Shown here: positions 45,468 through 53,772 of the stretch, one piece after another
Layout of the letters: each line of letters starts with the position of its first letter
Position numbering within the stretch: position 1 is the stretch's first letter
Origin: Micromonospora ureilytica
GTDB lineage: Bacteria > Actinomycetota > Actinomycetes > Mycobacteriales > Micromonosporaceae
Assembly (NCBI RefSeq): GCF_015751765.1
Contig: NZ_JADOTX010000001.1
Span: forward strand, 2,356,001 to 2,420,000
Length of the DNA: 64,000 nucleotides
Direction of reading: 5' to 3'
The notes under the pieces: model-generated
Seen by the model: only the letters and a program-made list of their open reading frames with translations
What the model was told of the DNA's origin: nothing
The model's database searches: none
Translations under genes and position numbers: made by a program

Positions 45468-48269
45468 TCAGGCCGACGTGTGGTATGCGAGAACGCCCCG
45501 ATTGACGGCCGCTATAGCCTGTCGAGCCGTCGATCGCAGCTCCGTTGTGGCACCACCCGAGTCGGCAATCTGACCGAGCAGGTCGACGACCTGTCGGGCC
45601 CACCGGACGAAGTCACCGGCGGGCATCTCACCATCGATCTCGTGCCCGCTGCCGAGCACCTTGGCCAACGCCTCGCCCCGCGCCCACCGGTAGACGGGCC
45701 AGGCGAAACCGAGATCCGGCTCCCGGGTCGCGGTCAGCCCCCGCGCCGCCTCGTCGGCCTCGATCTCCCCCCACAGCTTCAGCGTCTCGTCCACCGCGTC
45801 GGCCACCGGGCCACGCGGCAGCGACGCCCGCTCGTCGACATCACGGCGCGCCTCGAACACCACCACGGACACCGCGGCGGCCAACTCGGCCGGGGACAGC
45901 CCGTTCCACACCCCCCGGCGCAGGCACTCCGCGACCAGCAGGTCCGCCTCGGTCCAGATCCGGCCCAGCATCCGACCGGCGTCGGTGACCGCGCCGTCGC
46001 GGGCGAGGTAACCCCTATCGGTCAGCAACGCCACGATCCGGTCGAACGTCCGGGCGAGGGACCCCGTACGACCACTGACGCGCTCGCGCAGCTCCTCGGT
46101 GTCGCGCTCCAGCCGCCGACGTCGCTCCGCCCAGCGGGCGTGCTCCTCCCGCTCGGGGCAGGCGTGGCAGGGGTGGTGGCGCAGCTCGGTGCGCAGCTGG
46201 GTGATCTGGTGGTCCTCGCCGGTCACCTGCCGGGAACGGCCCCCGCGCCGGCCGCCGTGCCGGTCCAGGCCGGTGCCGCTGACCTCGGCGGCGAGATCCC
46301 GCCGGGCGGCCGGGGACCGGTGGTTGAAGTGCTTGGGCACCCGGACCCGGGCCAGCACCTCGGCCGGAGTGGTGAAGTCGCCGGGGCTGACCCGCCCCGC
46401 CCAACGGTCCTGGGTGAGCACCAGCGGCCGAGGCTCACCGAACCCGCCGGTCGCCGGGTCCAACACCACGGCCAGGCCGGCCCGCCGACCCGACGGCACC
46501 CGGATCACGTCGCCGACCCGCAGCCGCTCCAACGAGGCCACCGCGGCGGCCTTGCGCTGGGTCTGCCCCTGCCGGGCGATCGCCTTCTCCCGGTCGGCGA
46601 TCGCCACCCGCAGCGCGAAGTACTCGTCGAAGTCGCCGTGGTGGCAGGCGGCCTCCACGCCGTACGCCTCGATGGTCTCGGTGTTGCGCTGCACCTGCCG
46701 GGCCAGACCGACCACCGACCGGTCCGCCTGGAACTGGGCGAACGAGGACTCCAGCAGGGCCCGGGCCGGCTCCGCGCCGACCGTGCCGACCAGGTTCACT
46801 GCCATGTTGTACGACGGCCGGAAGCTGGAGCGCAGCGGGTAGGTGCGGGTGGACGCGAGCCCGGCCACCTGCCGTGGGTCGGTCTCCGGGGACCACACCA
46901 CGACGGCGTGCCCCTCCACGTCGATGCCACGGCGGCCGGCGCGCCCGGTGAGCTGCGTGTACTCCCCCGGGGTCAGGTCGACGTGCGCCTCGCCGTTGTA
47001 CTTGACCAGCCGTTCCAGCACCACGCAGCGGGCCGGCATGTTGATGCCCAACGCCAGCGTCTCGGTGGCGAAGACGGCCTTGACCAGGCCCCGGACGAAC
47101 AGCTCCTCGACGATCTCCTTGAACACCGGCAGCATGCCGGCGTGGTGGGCGGCCAGGCCGCGTTCCAGGCCGTCCAGCCACTCCCAGTAGCCCAGGACCG
47201 ACAGGTCCTCGCCGGGAATGGCGGTGACCCGGGACTCGACGACCCGGCGGATCTCGGCCCGCTCCTCCGCCGAGGTGAGCCGCAGCCCGGCGGCGAGACA
47301 CTGCTGCACCGCGGCGGCGCAACCGGCCCGGCTGAAGATGAACAGGATCGCCGGCAGCAGACCCTCCCGGTCCAGCCGGTCGACGATGTCCGGGCGCAAC
47401 GGGCCACGCCAGCGCGGGCCACGCCGGCCGGCGCCGGGCCCCGCGCTGCGGCCCTCGCCCAACTCCAGCCGCCGCGCGGTCTCCCGGGTGTAGCGCAGCA
47501 ACTCCGGGTGCACATCGTGCTTGCGGGCGGCGTCGGCGTCGTGGAACAGGTCGAACATCCGCTTGTTCACCAGCATGTGCTGCCACAACGGCACCGGCCG
47601 GTGCTCGCTGACCACCACTGCGGTCTCGCCGCGCACGGTGACCAGCCAGTCGGCGAACTCCTCGGCGTTGGAGACTGTCGCCGACAACGAGATCAGGGTG
47701 ACCGAGGCGGGCAGGTGAATGATCACCTCTTCCCACACCCCACCGCGGAACCGGTCGGCCAGGTAGTGCACCTCGTCCATCACCACGTACGCGAGGCCCT
47801 GGAGGGTGCTGGAGCCCGCGTAGAGCATGTTGCGCAGCACCTCGGTGGTCATCACCACCACCGGCGCGTCGCCGTTGATCGCGTTGTCGCCGGTCAGCAG
47901 GCCGACCTGCTCGGCGCCGTACCGGGCAACGAGGTCGTGGTACTTCTGGTTGGACAACGCCTTGATCGGCGTGGTGTAGAAGCACTTGCGCCGGGCCGGC
48001 GGGTTCGTCGCGTCGGCGGCGGGCACCGGATCGTTGGGCCGCCCGCGCAACGCCAGGTGGACGGCGAACTCCCCGACCACCGTCTTACCGGCGCCGGTCG
48101 GCGCGCAGACCAGCACACCGCTGCCCCGCTCCAGCGACTGACACGCCTCCCGCTGGAAGTCGTCGAGGTCGAACCCCAGCTCAAGGGCGAACTCGTCCAG
48201 CGCCGGAAACTGTGCTGCTTGTGCGGCCTTGCGGCGCGCCGCTGCGTACCGCTCGGCGGGGCTCGACAT
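45468..48269 (-). CDS. helY: Ski2-like DEAD/DEAH RNA helicase HelY
   Basis: A 933-residue superfamily 2 helicase. Walker A is APTGAGKTVVG, motif II is MDEVHYL (DEVH box), motif III is SLSATVSN, motif VI is QLTGRAGRRGID. The C-terminal half includes the HHPCHACPER cysteine pair and a helical DSHCT-type end, all as in actinobacterial HelY. Role: 3'-5' unwinding of RNA, possibly linked to RNA processing. ATG 48269 lies seven bases after a TAATCT hexamer (leaderless). Its position next to the tat genes is conserved in actinobacteria. Confidence 0.95.
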   Translation of the reverse strand: MSSPAERYAAARRKAAQAAQFPALDEFALELGFDLDDFQREACQSLERGSGVLVCAPTGAGKTVVGEFAVHLALRGRPNDPVPAADATNPPARRKCFYTTPIKALSNQKYHDLVARYGAEQVGLLTGDNAINGDAPVVVMTTEVLRNMLYAGSSTLQGLAYVVMDEVHYLADRFRGGVWEEVIIHLPASVTLISLSATVSNAEEFADWLVTVRGETAVVVSEHRPVPLWQHMLVNKRMFDLFHDADAARKHDVHPELLRYTRETARRLELGEGRSAGPGAGRRGPRWRGPLRPDIVDRLDREGLLPAILFIFSRAGCAAAVQQCLAAGLRLTSAEERAEIRRVVESRVTAIPGEDLSVLGYWEWLDGLERGLAAHHAGMLPVFKEIVEELFVRGLVKAVFATETLALGINMPARCVVLERLVKYNGEAHVDLTPGEYTQLTGRAGRRGIDVEGHAVVVWSPETDPRQVAGLASTRTYPLRSSFRPSYNMAVNLVGTVGAEPARALLESSFAQFQADRSVVGLARQVQRNTETIEAYGVEAACHHGDFDEYFALRVAIADREKAIARQGQTQRKAAAVASLERLRVGDVIRVPSGRRAGLAVVLDPATGGFGEPRPLVLTQDRWAGRVSPGDFTTPAEVLARVRVPKHFNHRSPAARRDLAAEVSGTGLDRHGGRRGGRSRQVTGEDHQITQLRTELRHHPCHACPEREEHARWAERRRRLERDTEELRERVSGRTGSLARTFDRIVALLTDRGYLARDGAVTDAGRMLGRIWTEADLLVAECLRRGVWNGLSPAELAAAVSVVVFEARRDVDERASLPRGPVADAVDETLKLWGEIEADEAARGLTATREPDLGFAWPVYRWARGEALAKVLGSGHEIDGEMPAGDFVRWARQVVDLLGQIADSGGATTELRSTARQAIAAVNRGVLAYHTSA

Positions 48270-48276
48270 GGCACCA

Positions 48277-48282
48277 AGATTA
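48277..48282 (-). promoter_or_regulatory. -10 hexamer TAATCT of helY
   Basis: Seven bases before the ATG at 48269 on the minus strand. Confidence 0.55.
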
Positions 48283-48342
48283 GTGCGTGCCGAGTCGCGC
48301 CACCCCACAAGGCCGTCCGGAGGCGCGGTCGGGGGCGGTCGG

Positions 48343-48348
48343 TAGGGT
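48343..48348 (+). promoter_or_regulatory. -10 hexamer TAGGGT of the HAD gene
   Basis: Seven bases before GTG 48356; this decided the start. Confidence 0.55.
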
Positions 48349-48355
48349 GCACGGC

Positions 48356-49126
48356 GTGCCGGACCATGCCGAACCGCCCCAGACCAGTCCGCCGGGCACC
48401 GCCGAGGCGCCCGCCGCCCGCCGGGCGTCCCGACGCCCTGTCAAGGCGGTGCTCTTCGACTTCCACGGCACCCTGGCCCAGGTGGAGGATTCCCAACGGT
48501 GGGTGCTGGAGGCCGCGGCGGCGTGCGGCGTCACCCTGGACCGGGTCCGCGCCACCTCGCTGGCCGACCGACTGCTGACCGCCGGCCGCGCCGGCGGGCC
48601 ACTGCCGGCGCGGGTGCCACCCCGACTGGCCGAACTGTGGGCCGACCGGGACCTCTACCAACACGCCCACCGGGGCGCGTACACCGGGCTGGCCGAGACC
48701 GTCGACGCCGGTATCGACGGCTTCGCCGACGCGCTCTACGAGCGCCTGCTGACCGCCGAGGGCTGGCTACCGTACGCCGACGCCGCCCCCACGCTGACCG
48801 CTCTGCGCGACGCCGGGGTGCCGGTGGCGGTGGTCAGCAACATCGGCTTCGACCTGCGGCCACACTTCGACGCCTGGGGGCTGACCGACCTGGTCGGCGC
48901 CTTCGTGCTCTCGTACGAGGTGGGGCGCTGCAAACCCGACCCGGCGATCTTCTGGCGTGCCTGCGGGATGCTGGGCGTCGACCCGGAACAGACCCTGATG
49001 GTCGGCGACACCCCGGCGGACGCGGGCGCGGTTGCCGCCGGCTGCTCGGCGCTGGTGCTCCCGGCCGCCGAGCCGGGCCGGGAGAACGGGCTGGGCGCGG
49101 TGCTCGACCTCGCCCTGCCGGCCTGA
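48356..49126 (+). CDS. HAD-superfamily hydrolase
   Basis: A 256-residue HAD phosphatase. Motif I is KAVLFDFHGTLAQVED (first Asp nucleophile; the second acidic position is His rather than the common Asp or Glu), motif II is VAVVSNIGFD, motif III is CKPDPAIF, and motif IV is TLMVGDTPADAGAVAAG. About 25 residues at the N-terminus are Pro/Ala-rich and unstructured. Substrate unknown. The start is the GTG seven bases after TAGGGT. Confidence 0.87.
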   Translation: MPDHAEPPQTSPPGTAEAPAARRASRRPVKAVLFDFHGTLAQVEDSQRWVLEAAAACGVTLDRVRATSLADRLLTAGRAGGPLPARVPPRLAELWADRDLYQHAHRGAYTGLAETVDAGIDGFADALYERLLTAEGWLPYADAAPTLTALRDAGVPVAVVSNIGFDLRPHFDAWGLTDLVGAFVLSYEVGRCKPDPAIFWRACGMLGVDPEQTLMVGDTPADAGAVAAGCSALVLPAAEPGRENGLGAVLDLALPA

Positions 49127-49144
49127 ACCCGCCGCGCTGTGCCG

Positions 49145-49540
49145 TCAGCCGGGAATGTGAATCACCGGTAGCTCGTCGCCGTACCGGGCCTCCCCGGTGA
49201 GGATCGAGGCGTCGTGTTCGAGGACGGCCATCGCCGTGGTGGCCAGGTCAGCACGTCCCGTCACCGTCCGCCAGAAGCTGAGTTCGTGCCAGGAGTGACC
49301 CTCGGTCGAGAGCACCGCACAGGCGTCCAGGTCCAGCAGCCGGTGCAGAGTCGCTCGTTCCTTCGGGTCGTTGACGATCGCCAGGGCCTCCGCCGCGGTC
49401 ACGGCGGTGACGCCGAACCTGTTGCGGTCCTGGATGACCTCGTGCAGCGGCTCCCCGACATGCACCGACCCCGCCAGGTACGCCAGCAGTGCCGACCGGT
49501 CCAGCACGAGCCGCACCGGTCGGTCGTCCTCGGGGCTCAC
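49145..49540 (-). CDS. PIN-domain toxin-like protein (VapC type)
   Basis: A 131-residue PIN-domain protein: VRLVLDRSALLAYL (first Asp), VTAAEALAI (Glu) and ADLATTAMAVLEHDASILTGE (later acidic residues), ending in LPVIHIPG. PIN proteins cleave RNA. GTG 49540 overlaps the stop of the upstream antitoxin-like gene (GTGA), the standard arrangement of a type II toxin-antitoxin pair. Confidence 0.75.
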   Translation of the reverse strand: MSPEDDRPVRLVLDRSALLAYLAGSVHVGEPLHEVIQDRNRFGVTAVTAAEALAIVNDPKERATLHRLLDLDACAVLSTEGHSWHELSFWRTVTGRADLATTAMAVLEHDASILTGEARYGDELPVIHIPG

Positions 49541-49845
49541 GCGGCCGGTTGTTCGGGCGTTCCGGCGGCGGCGTCCAGCGCGTGCTGGCGGACCCGCTCG
49601 CGAAGGGCGCTACGGCGCTCCGGCGACCAGTCGGCCTCCACGGCGGCCCGGCGGGCGCGTGCCTCGGCCACGCCCTGCTCGGTGATCGGGATGCCCTGGT
49701 GAGCCAGCTCCGCGTCCAGGGCGTCCAGCCGCATCCGGTCACGGACGGCCTGGGTGATGTAGGCGCTGGCGTTGGACTCCCGCTCCAGGCGCTCAGCCAC
49801 GTCAGGTGGCACGGAGATCGATAGTTTCCGCATCGCGCTCGTCAT
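49537..49845 (-). CDS. VapB-like ribbon-helix-helix antitoxin
   Basis: A 102-residue protein whose N-terminus MRKLSISVPPDVAERLERESNASAYITQAVRDRM fits the ribbon-helix-helix DNA-binding fold. The charged helical C-terminus (ARARRAAVEADWSPERRSALRERVRQH) would bind and block the PIN toxin encoded next. A TACGGT hexamer lies seven bases before the ATG, so the pair is probably made from a leaderless, self-repressed promoter. Confidence 0.75.
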   Translation of the reverse strand: MTSAMRKLSISVPPDVAERLERESNASAYITQAVRDRMRLDALDAELAHQGIPITEQGVAEARARRAAVEADWSPERRSALRERVRQHALDAAAGTPEQPAA

Positions 49846-49852
49846 ACCAGGA

Positions 49853-49858
49853 ACCGTA
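49853..49858 (-). promoter_or_regulatory. -10 hexamer TACGGT of the vapBC-like pair
   Basis: Seven bases before ATG 49845. Confidence 0.5.
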
Positions 49859-49961
49859 CGCCGGTAGCACCGCGGGTGGCGAACATCTACGGCCGTGTTG
49901 GCTGTGCGGTCTCGCGGCGCACGGCCACAGCGGTCGGAACCTCGCGGCGCCACCCCGGATA

Positions 49962-50003
49962 CCCCGGTGCCGAGCGGCGAGACACCGCCGCTCGGCACCG
50001 GGG
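49962..50003. repeat. Perfect 18-bp hairpin between divergent genes
   Basis: CCCCGGTGCCGAGCGGCG (49962-49979) pairs perfectly with 49986-50003 across AGACAC. It lies between two divergent starts, so it is not an ordinary terminator of either gene. Confidence 0.7.
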
Positions 50004-50118
50004 CCAGGGCTATCAGCCGGTTCGAGCGGCAGCGAAGCCGACCCGGGCCACGAACCGAGCGGGAAGACGCGCCTTTCGGCAGGTGGACGCCGCCGCGAGG
50101 TGGCCGGACCTGAGCGCC

Positions 50119-50124
50119 TACCGT
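50119..50124 (+). promoter_or_regulatory. -10 hexamer TACCGT of the DMT exporter gene
   Basis: Seven bases before GTG 50132; this decided the start over GTG 50126. Confidence 0.5.
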
Positions 50125-50131
50125 CGTGGCC

Positions 50132-51043
50132 GTGACCGAGATCCTGCTGCCCACGACGGCACCGTCCGACACGCCACCGGCTCGGCGGGGTGGCGTCGCC
50201 TCCGTGGGACTGGTGCTCGGCGGGGCCCTGTCGGTGCAGTTCGGCTCCGCCGTGGCCGCGTTGCTCTTCCCGCGTACCGGGGTGGCCGGAGCGGTGACCC
50301 TGCGGCTGACCATCTCGGCGGTGCTGCTGCTGGCCGTGTGCCGGCCCCGACTGCGCGGACACGACCGGTCGGCCTGGCTCGCGGCCGGCGGGTTCGGGCT
50401 GGCGCTGGCCGGCATGAACTCGCTGTTCTACCAGGCCATCGAACGCATCCCGCTGGGCCCGGCGGTGACACTTGAGGTGCTCGGCCCCCTCGCCCTGTCG
50501 GTGTTCTCCGCCCGACGACTGGCCAGCTGGGGCTGGGCGGGGCTGGCACTGGCCGGGGTGGCGCTGCTCGGGCAGGGCGGCTTCGACCGGCTGAACCCCG
50601 TCGGGGTGGCCTTCGCGTTCGGCGCGGGCGCCATGTGGGCCGCGTACATCGTGCTGAGCGCCCGGGTCGGCGGCCGCTTTCCCGGCGCGGACGGGCTGGC
50701 CCTGGCGCTGACCCTCGCCGCGCTCGTCACACTGCCGCTGGGCATCATCGACGGCGGCGCGGTGCTGCTCGACCCGCCGGTGCTGGCGCTCGGCGCCGCC
50801 CTCGCGGTGCTCGCCTCCGGGCTGCCCTACACCCTGGAGCTGCTGGCGCTACGGCGGATGCCCACCGCCACGTTCGCGGTGCTGATGAGCCTCGGCCCGG
50901 CCGTCGCCACGCTCGCCGGCTGGCTGGTGCTGCGGCAGGAGCTGACAGTGCTGGAGTGCGCCGCCATCGTGCTGGTCATCGCGGCGAGCATCGGCGCGGT
51001 ACGTGTCAACGCAGCAACCGCAGGGCGCCCGGAACTGCGCTGA
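50132..51043 (+). CDS. EamA/RhtA-type drug/metabolite exporter
   Basis: A 303-residue membrane protein of ten helices in two EamA repeats. FGSAVAALLFPRTGVAGAVTLRLTISAVLLL, GMNSLFYQAIERIPLGPAVTLEVLGPLAL and LPYTLELLALRRMPTATFAVLMSLGPAVATLAGW are typical of the RhtA (threonine/homoserine exporter) branch. Substrate likely an amino acid or related metabolite. Its 3' end overlaps the convergent kinase gene by 38 bases. Confidence 0.88.
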   Translation: MTEILLPTTAPSDTPPARRGGVASVGLVLGGALSVQFGSAVAALLFPRTGVAGAVTLRLTISAVLLLAVCRPRLRGHDRSAWLAAGGFGLALAGMNSLFYQAIERIPLGPAVTLEVLGPLALSVFSARRLASWGWAGLALAGVALLGQGGFDRLNPVGVAFAFGAGAMWAAYIVLSARVGGRFPGADGLALALTLAALVTLPLGIIDGGAVLLDPPVLALGAALAVLASGLPYTLELLALRRMPTATFAVLMSLGPAVATLAGWLVLRQELTVLECAAIVLVIAASIGAVRVNAATAGRPELR

Positions 51044-51920
51044 TCGTCACCGGCAACTCCAGGGAGCGTTCCCCGTCGGCGTACGAGGTGATGCCCTCGG
51101 CGGCCAACTCCACAGTGCGGGCCCGGAAGCTGTACACCATCGGGTGCCTGACATGGGTGCCCTCGTAGATACGCGGCTTCACCCGGACCAGGGTCCGCCG
51201 ATCGACCGGACCCGCCACCACCACGTCGAGCAGCCCGTCGGTCGGATCCGCGTCGGGGCAGATCCGCATTCCACCGCCGTACGTGGGACAGTTGCCCACC
51301 GCCACGAGCACAGCGTCCATGTCCTGCGGCACCCCGTCGAGGCGCAGCGTGTAGCGGCGTGGGCGCATCCGGGCCAGCTCGACCAGGATCGCCAGTTCGT
51401 ACCGGCTCGGGCCGCGTGGCCAGCGCATCCGGTTGGCCCGCTCGTTGACGATCGCGTCGAACCCGGCCGCGAGGACCGCCCCGTACCAGCGCTCGGCCCC
51501 GTCGACCCCGACCATCCGGGCCAGGTCGACCTGTCGACTGCGGCCGTCGCGCACCGCCTCGGCGATCACCGCCGCCGCCGCGAGGGGGTCGGCCGGGAAG
51601 CCGACGTCCAGGGCGAAGTCGTTGCCGGTGCCGGCCGGGATCGGGCCGAACGGCACGTCGGTGCCGGCGACCGCCTGCAACGCCCGATGCACGGTGCCGT
51701 CCCCACCGACCGCCACCAAGGCGCCGGCACCGTCGGCTACGGCGGCCCGGCACACCGCCTCCGCCTCGGCGGGGCTGGACACCGGCAGCAGCCGGACCGG
51801 CCGTCCACCGGCGGCCAAGCGCTCCAGCAGTTGGGGCAGCAGAGCGCGGTGCCGTCCGCGACCAGCGGTCGGGTTGGCGAGCACGGCGACCGGGCCGGGC
51901 AGGTGATCGTCTGCGGTCAC
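51006..51920 (-). CDS. Diacylglycerol kinase-family lipid kinase
   Basis: A 304-residue DAGK-catalytic-domain protein: VAVLANPTAGRGRH at the start, LVAVGGDGTVHRALQAVAG (GGDGT nucleotide motif), FGPIPAGTGNDFALDVG, and ICPDADPTDGLLDVVV near the C-terminus. It phosphorylates diacylglycerol or a related lipid at the membrane surface. GTG 51920 was chosen because TACGGT stands seven bases upstream; an ATG at 51959 would add 13 residues. It belongs to the actinobacterial tat/paf neighbourhood. Confidence 0.9.
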   Translation of the reverse strand: MTADDHLPGPVAVLANPTAGRGRHRALLPQLLERLAAGGRPVRLLPVSSPAEAEAVCRAAVADGAGALVAVGGDGTVHRALQAVAGTDVPFGPIPAGTGNDFALDVGFPADPLAAAAVIAEAVRDGRSRQVDLARMVGVDGAERWYGAVLAAGFDAIVNERANRMRWPRGPSRYELAILVELARMRPRRYTLRLDGVPQDMDAVLVAVGNCPTYGGGMRICPDADPTDGLLDVVVAGPVDRRTLVRVKPRIYEGTHVRHPMVYSFRARTVELAAEGITSYADGERSLELPVTISAVPGALRLLR

Positions 51921-51927
51921 GGGCAGC

Positions 51928-51933
51928 ACCGTA
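51928..51933 (-). promoter_or_regulatory. -10 hexamer TACGGT of the lipid kinase gene
   Basis: Seven bases before GTG 51920. Confidence 0.5.
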
Positions 51934-52010
51934 CCGGTCGGACACCTGTTGTTCACCATGGGCAGATGCCGTCACCACCGGTTCCGCTACCGGCGCTAAA
52001 TGTGACGCAA

Positions 52011-52041
52011 CGACGCCGCCCCCGGAGCGGGGACGGCGTCG
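52011..52041. terminator. Terminator of the tatAC transcript
   Basis: CGACGCCG (52011-52018) pairs with CGGCGTCG (52034-52041), and the inner CCCC/GGGG extends the stem; it lies 24 bases past the tatC stop. Confidence 0.6.
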
Positions 52042-52064
52042 GTGGACCGGGCGGCGCGGGGCCG

Positions 52065-53015
52065 TCAGGTCATGTCGTCGTAGCGGCGTTCGATCGGTGC
52101 CGGTGGGGCGATCGGATCGGGTACGCCGACCGGCGCCGTCGAGTCGACCCGCTGCCCGGCCACGACCGGGTCCGCGTCGAACTCCAGCGGCGACACCTCG
52201 TCGTCGTCGATGCCGGCGTAGATCTCCTTGCCCCGCCCACGCCGCCGGTCGTTCAGGAACGCGATGCCCACCGCACCGAAGTAGAGCGCGGAGAGACAGA
52301 TCGCCAGGGCCGTCATCCCGAACGGGTCCGGGGTGGGGGTGACCACGGCGGAGAACGCGAAGAACACGAAGATCGCCACCCGCCACCAGCTGAGCAGCCG
52401 CTTCGCGCTGGCGATGCCCACGAAGTTGAGCATCAGCACGACAAGCGGGAACTCGAACGCCACACCGAACAACAGGATCAGGTTGGTGACGAAGGAGATG
52501 TACTTGGTGATCTCCAGTGTCGTGCTGATCTCGCTGTCCGAGATGCTGAGCAGGAACTCCAGGCCCTTGGCCGTAACGAAGTACGCCAGCACCGCACCGG
52601 CCGCGAACAGCGGCGCGGCAAGGGCGGTGAAGAAGTACGCGTAGCGCCGCTCGTGCCGGTGCAGGCCGGGCGCGATGAACGCCCAGAGCTGGTAGAGCCA
52701 CACCGGTGCGGCCGCGATCAACCCGACCCAGAGCGCGACCTTCAGCTGGAGCAGGAACAGGTCTGCCGGCCCGAGCTGCACGAACTCACACTTGCCGTCG
52801 ACATATCTGGCCTGCGGCAGGTCGCAGTAGGGCTGCTGGAGCAGGTGCAGCACCGGACCCGCCAGCCAGACACCGAGGCCGAACCCGATGAGGATGGCCA
52901 CGGACGCGCGGAAGAGACGATTGCGCAGCTCACGGACGTGCTCGATGAGCGTCATCGAACCGTCGGCGGCCCGCTCGAAGCTGCTCGGGCCGCGTTTACG
53001 CAGTGCGAAGGCCAC
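52065..53015 (-). CDS. tatC: Sec-independent protein translocase TatC
   Basis: A 316-residue TatC with six membrane helices. MTLIEHVRELRNRLFRA is the conserved first cytoplasmic segment, FIAPGLHRHERRYAYFF and FGVAFEFPLVVLMLNFVGI follow with the family's conserved Glu (FEFP), and VVTPTPDPFGMTALAICL precedes helix 5. A longer C-terminal polar tail (about 55 residues) is usual in actinobacteria. It binds twin-arginine signal peptides at the membrane, for example that of the GH127 enzyme here. GTG start, 18 bases after tatA. Confidence 0.95.
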   Translation of the reverse strand: MAFALRKRGPSSFERAADGSMTLIEHVRELRNRLFRASVAILIGFGLGVWLAGPVLHLLQQPYCDLPQARYVDGKCEFVQLGPADLFLLQLKVALWVGLIAAAPVWLYQLWAFIAPGLHRHERRYAYFFTALAAPLFAAGAVLAYFVTAKGLEFLLSISDSEISTTLEITKYISFVTNLILLFGVAFEFPLVVLMLNFVGIASAKRLLSWWRVAIFVFFAFSAVVTPTPDPFGMTALAICLSALYFGAVGIAFLNDRRRGRGKEIYAGIDDDEVSPLEFDADPVVAGQRVDSTAPVGVPDPIAPPAPIERRYDDMT

Positions 53016-53033
53016 GGTGGTGGGGCCCTTCGG

Positions 53034-53354
53034 TCAGTTGTCGCGGACGCGGTGCACCGGGTCGACGACCGGCTGCTGCGGCGGCGTCTGCTGGTACGGC
53101 GCCTGCTGCGGCTGACCGGCGTACGGCGCCTGCTGCCCGGTGTGCGGCGGCAGCGGCTGGTAGCCGGCCTGCGCGTCGGCCTTCTCGGCGAGGTCGCGGT
53201 CGCGGTCGTCGTCCTGCAGGCTCTTGGTCTCGGCCTTGATGATCCGCAGCGACCGACCCAGCGAACGGGCCGCGTCGGGGAGCCGCTTCGCACCGAAGAG
53301 CAGGATCAGCACAACCACGAGAACAGCGATGTGCCACGGCTTGAGGGCACCCAT
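53034..53354 (-). CDS. tatA: Twin-arginine translocase subunit TatA
   Basis: A 106-residue TatA: one N-terminal membrane helix ([33 protein letters not shown]) with the FGAKRLP hinge and amphipathic helix, then a Gln/Pro/Tyr-rich disordered tail ([16 protein letters not shown]). It forms the pore-forming component with TatC. GGAGC precedes the ATG. It is cotranscribed with tatC. Confidence 0.95.
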   Translation of the reverse strand: MGALKPWHIAVLVVVLILLFGAKRLPDAARSLGRSLRIIKAETKSLQDDDRDRDLAEKADAQAGYQPLPPHTGQQAPYAGQPQQAPYQQTPPQQPVVDPVHRVRDN

Positions 53355-53513
53355 GAGAAGCTCCAGTCGCTCTGTGTCCGGGGGGTGGTACGCAGCCCAT
53401 CGTACGTGCGGATCGGCTGCCCGCCACCCGCTGGGTGGTGGTGGTCTGGCCGGAAGGGTGAAGTCTTGACCAACCCGCGATGATCCGTCAACCACCGCCG
53501 GGTGCGTGCTCGA

Positions 53514-53759
53514 TCAGCCGCGCTTGGCCTTGATCACCGCGAGCCGCCGGGATGTGGTGTCGAGCCGATGTTGGACTTCCTCGGCACGCTGTTGCAGCGC
53601 CTCGGCGGTCTCCCGCAGCGCCTCGGCCTCGGCGGCCCGCCGTTGCAACGCCACGGCGGCCCGGCGCAGTCGGGGCAGCCGGGCCAGCACCGGGCGCACG
53701 GCCAGCGCGAGCGCCACGAGGGGTAGCAGCACCACCGCGAGCACGATCCAGATCAGCAC
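53514..53759 (-). CDS. Small membrane protein with coiled coil
   Basis: An 81-residue protein: one N-terminal membrane helix (VLIWIVLAVVLLPLVALALAV) then a charged coiled coil (ALQRRAAEAEALRETAEALQQRAEEVQHRLD). A TAGGCT hexamer seven bases before GTG 53759 marks its own leaderless promoter. It lies between tatA and pafC. I do not recognise a family. Confidence 0.7.
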   Translation of the reverse strand: MLIWIVLAVVLLPLVALALAVRPVLARLPRLRRAAVALQRRAAEAEALRETAEALQQRAEEVQHRLDTTSRRLAVIKAKRG

Positions 53760-53766
53760 GGCGGTC

Positions 53767-53772
53767 AGCCTA
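53767..53772 (-). promoter_or_regulatory. -10 hexamer TAGGCT of the 81-residue membrane protein
   Basis: Seven bases before GTG 53759; it overlaps the last codons of pafC. Confidence 0.5.

Noticed and set aside
45465..48578. Long plus-strand open frame opposite helY
   Set aside because: It is antisense to a clear helicase and has low-complexity composition.
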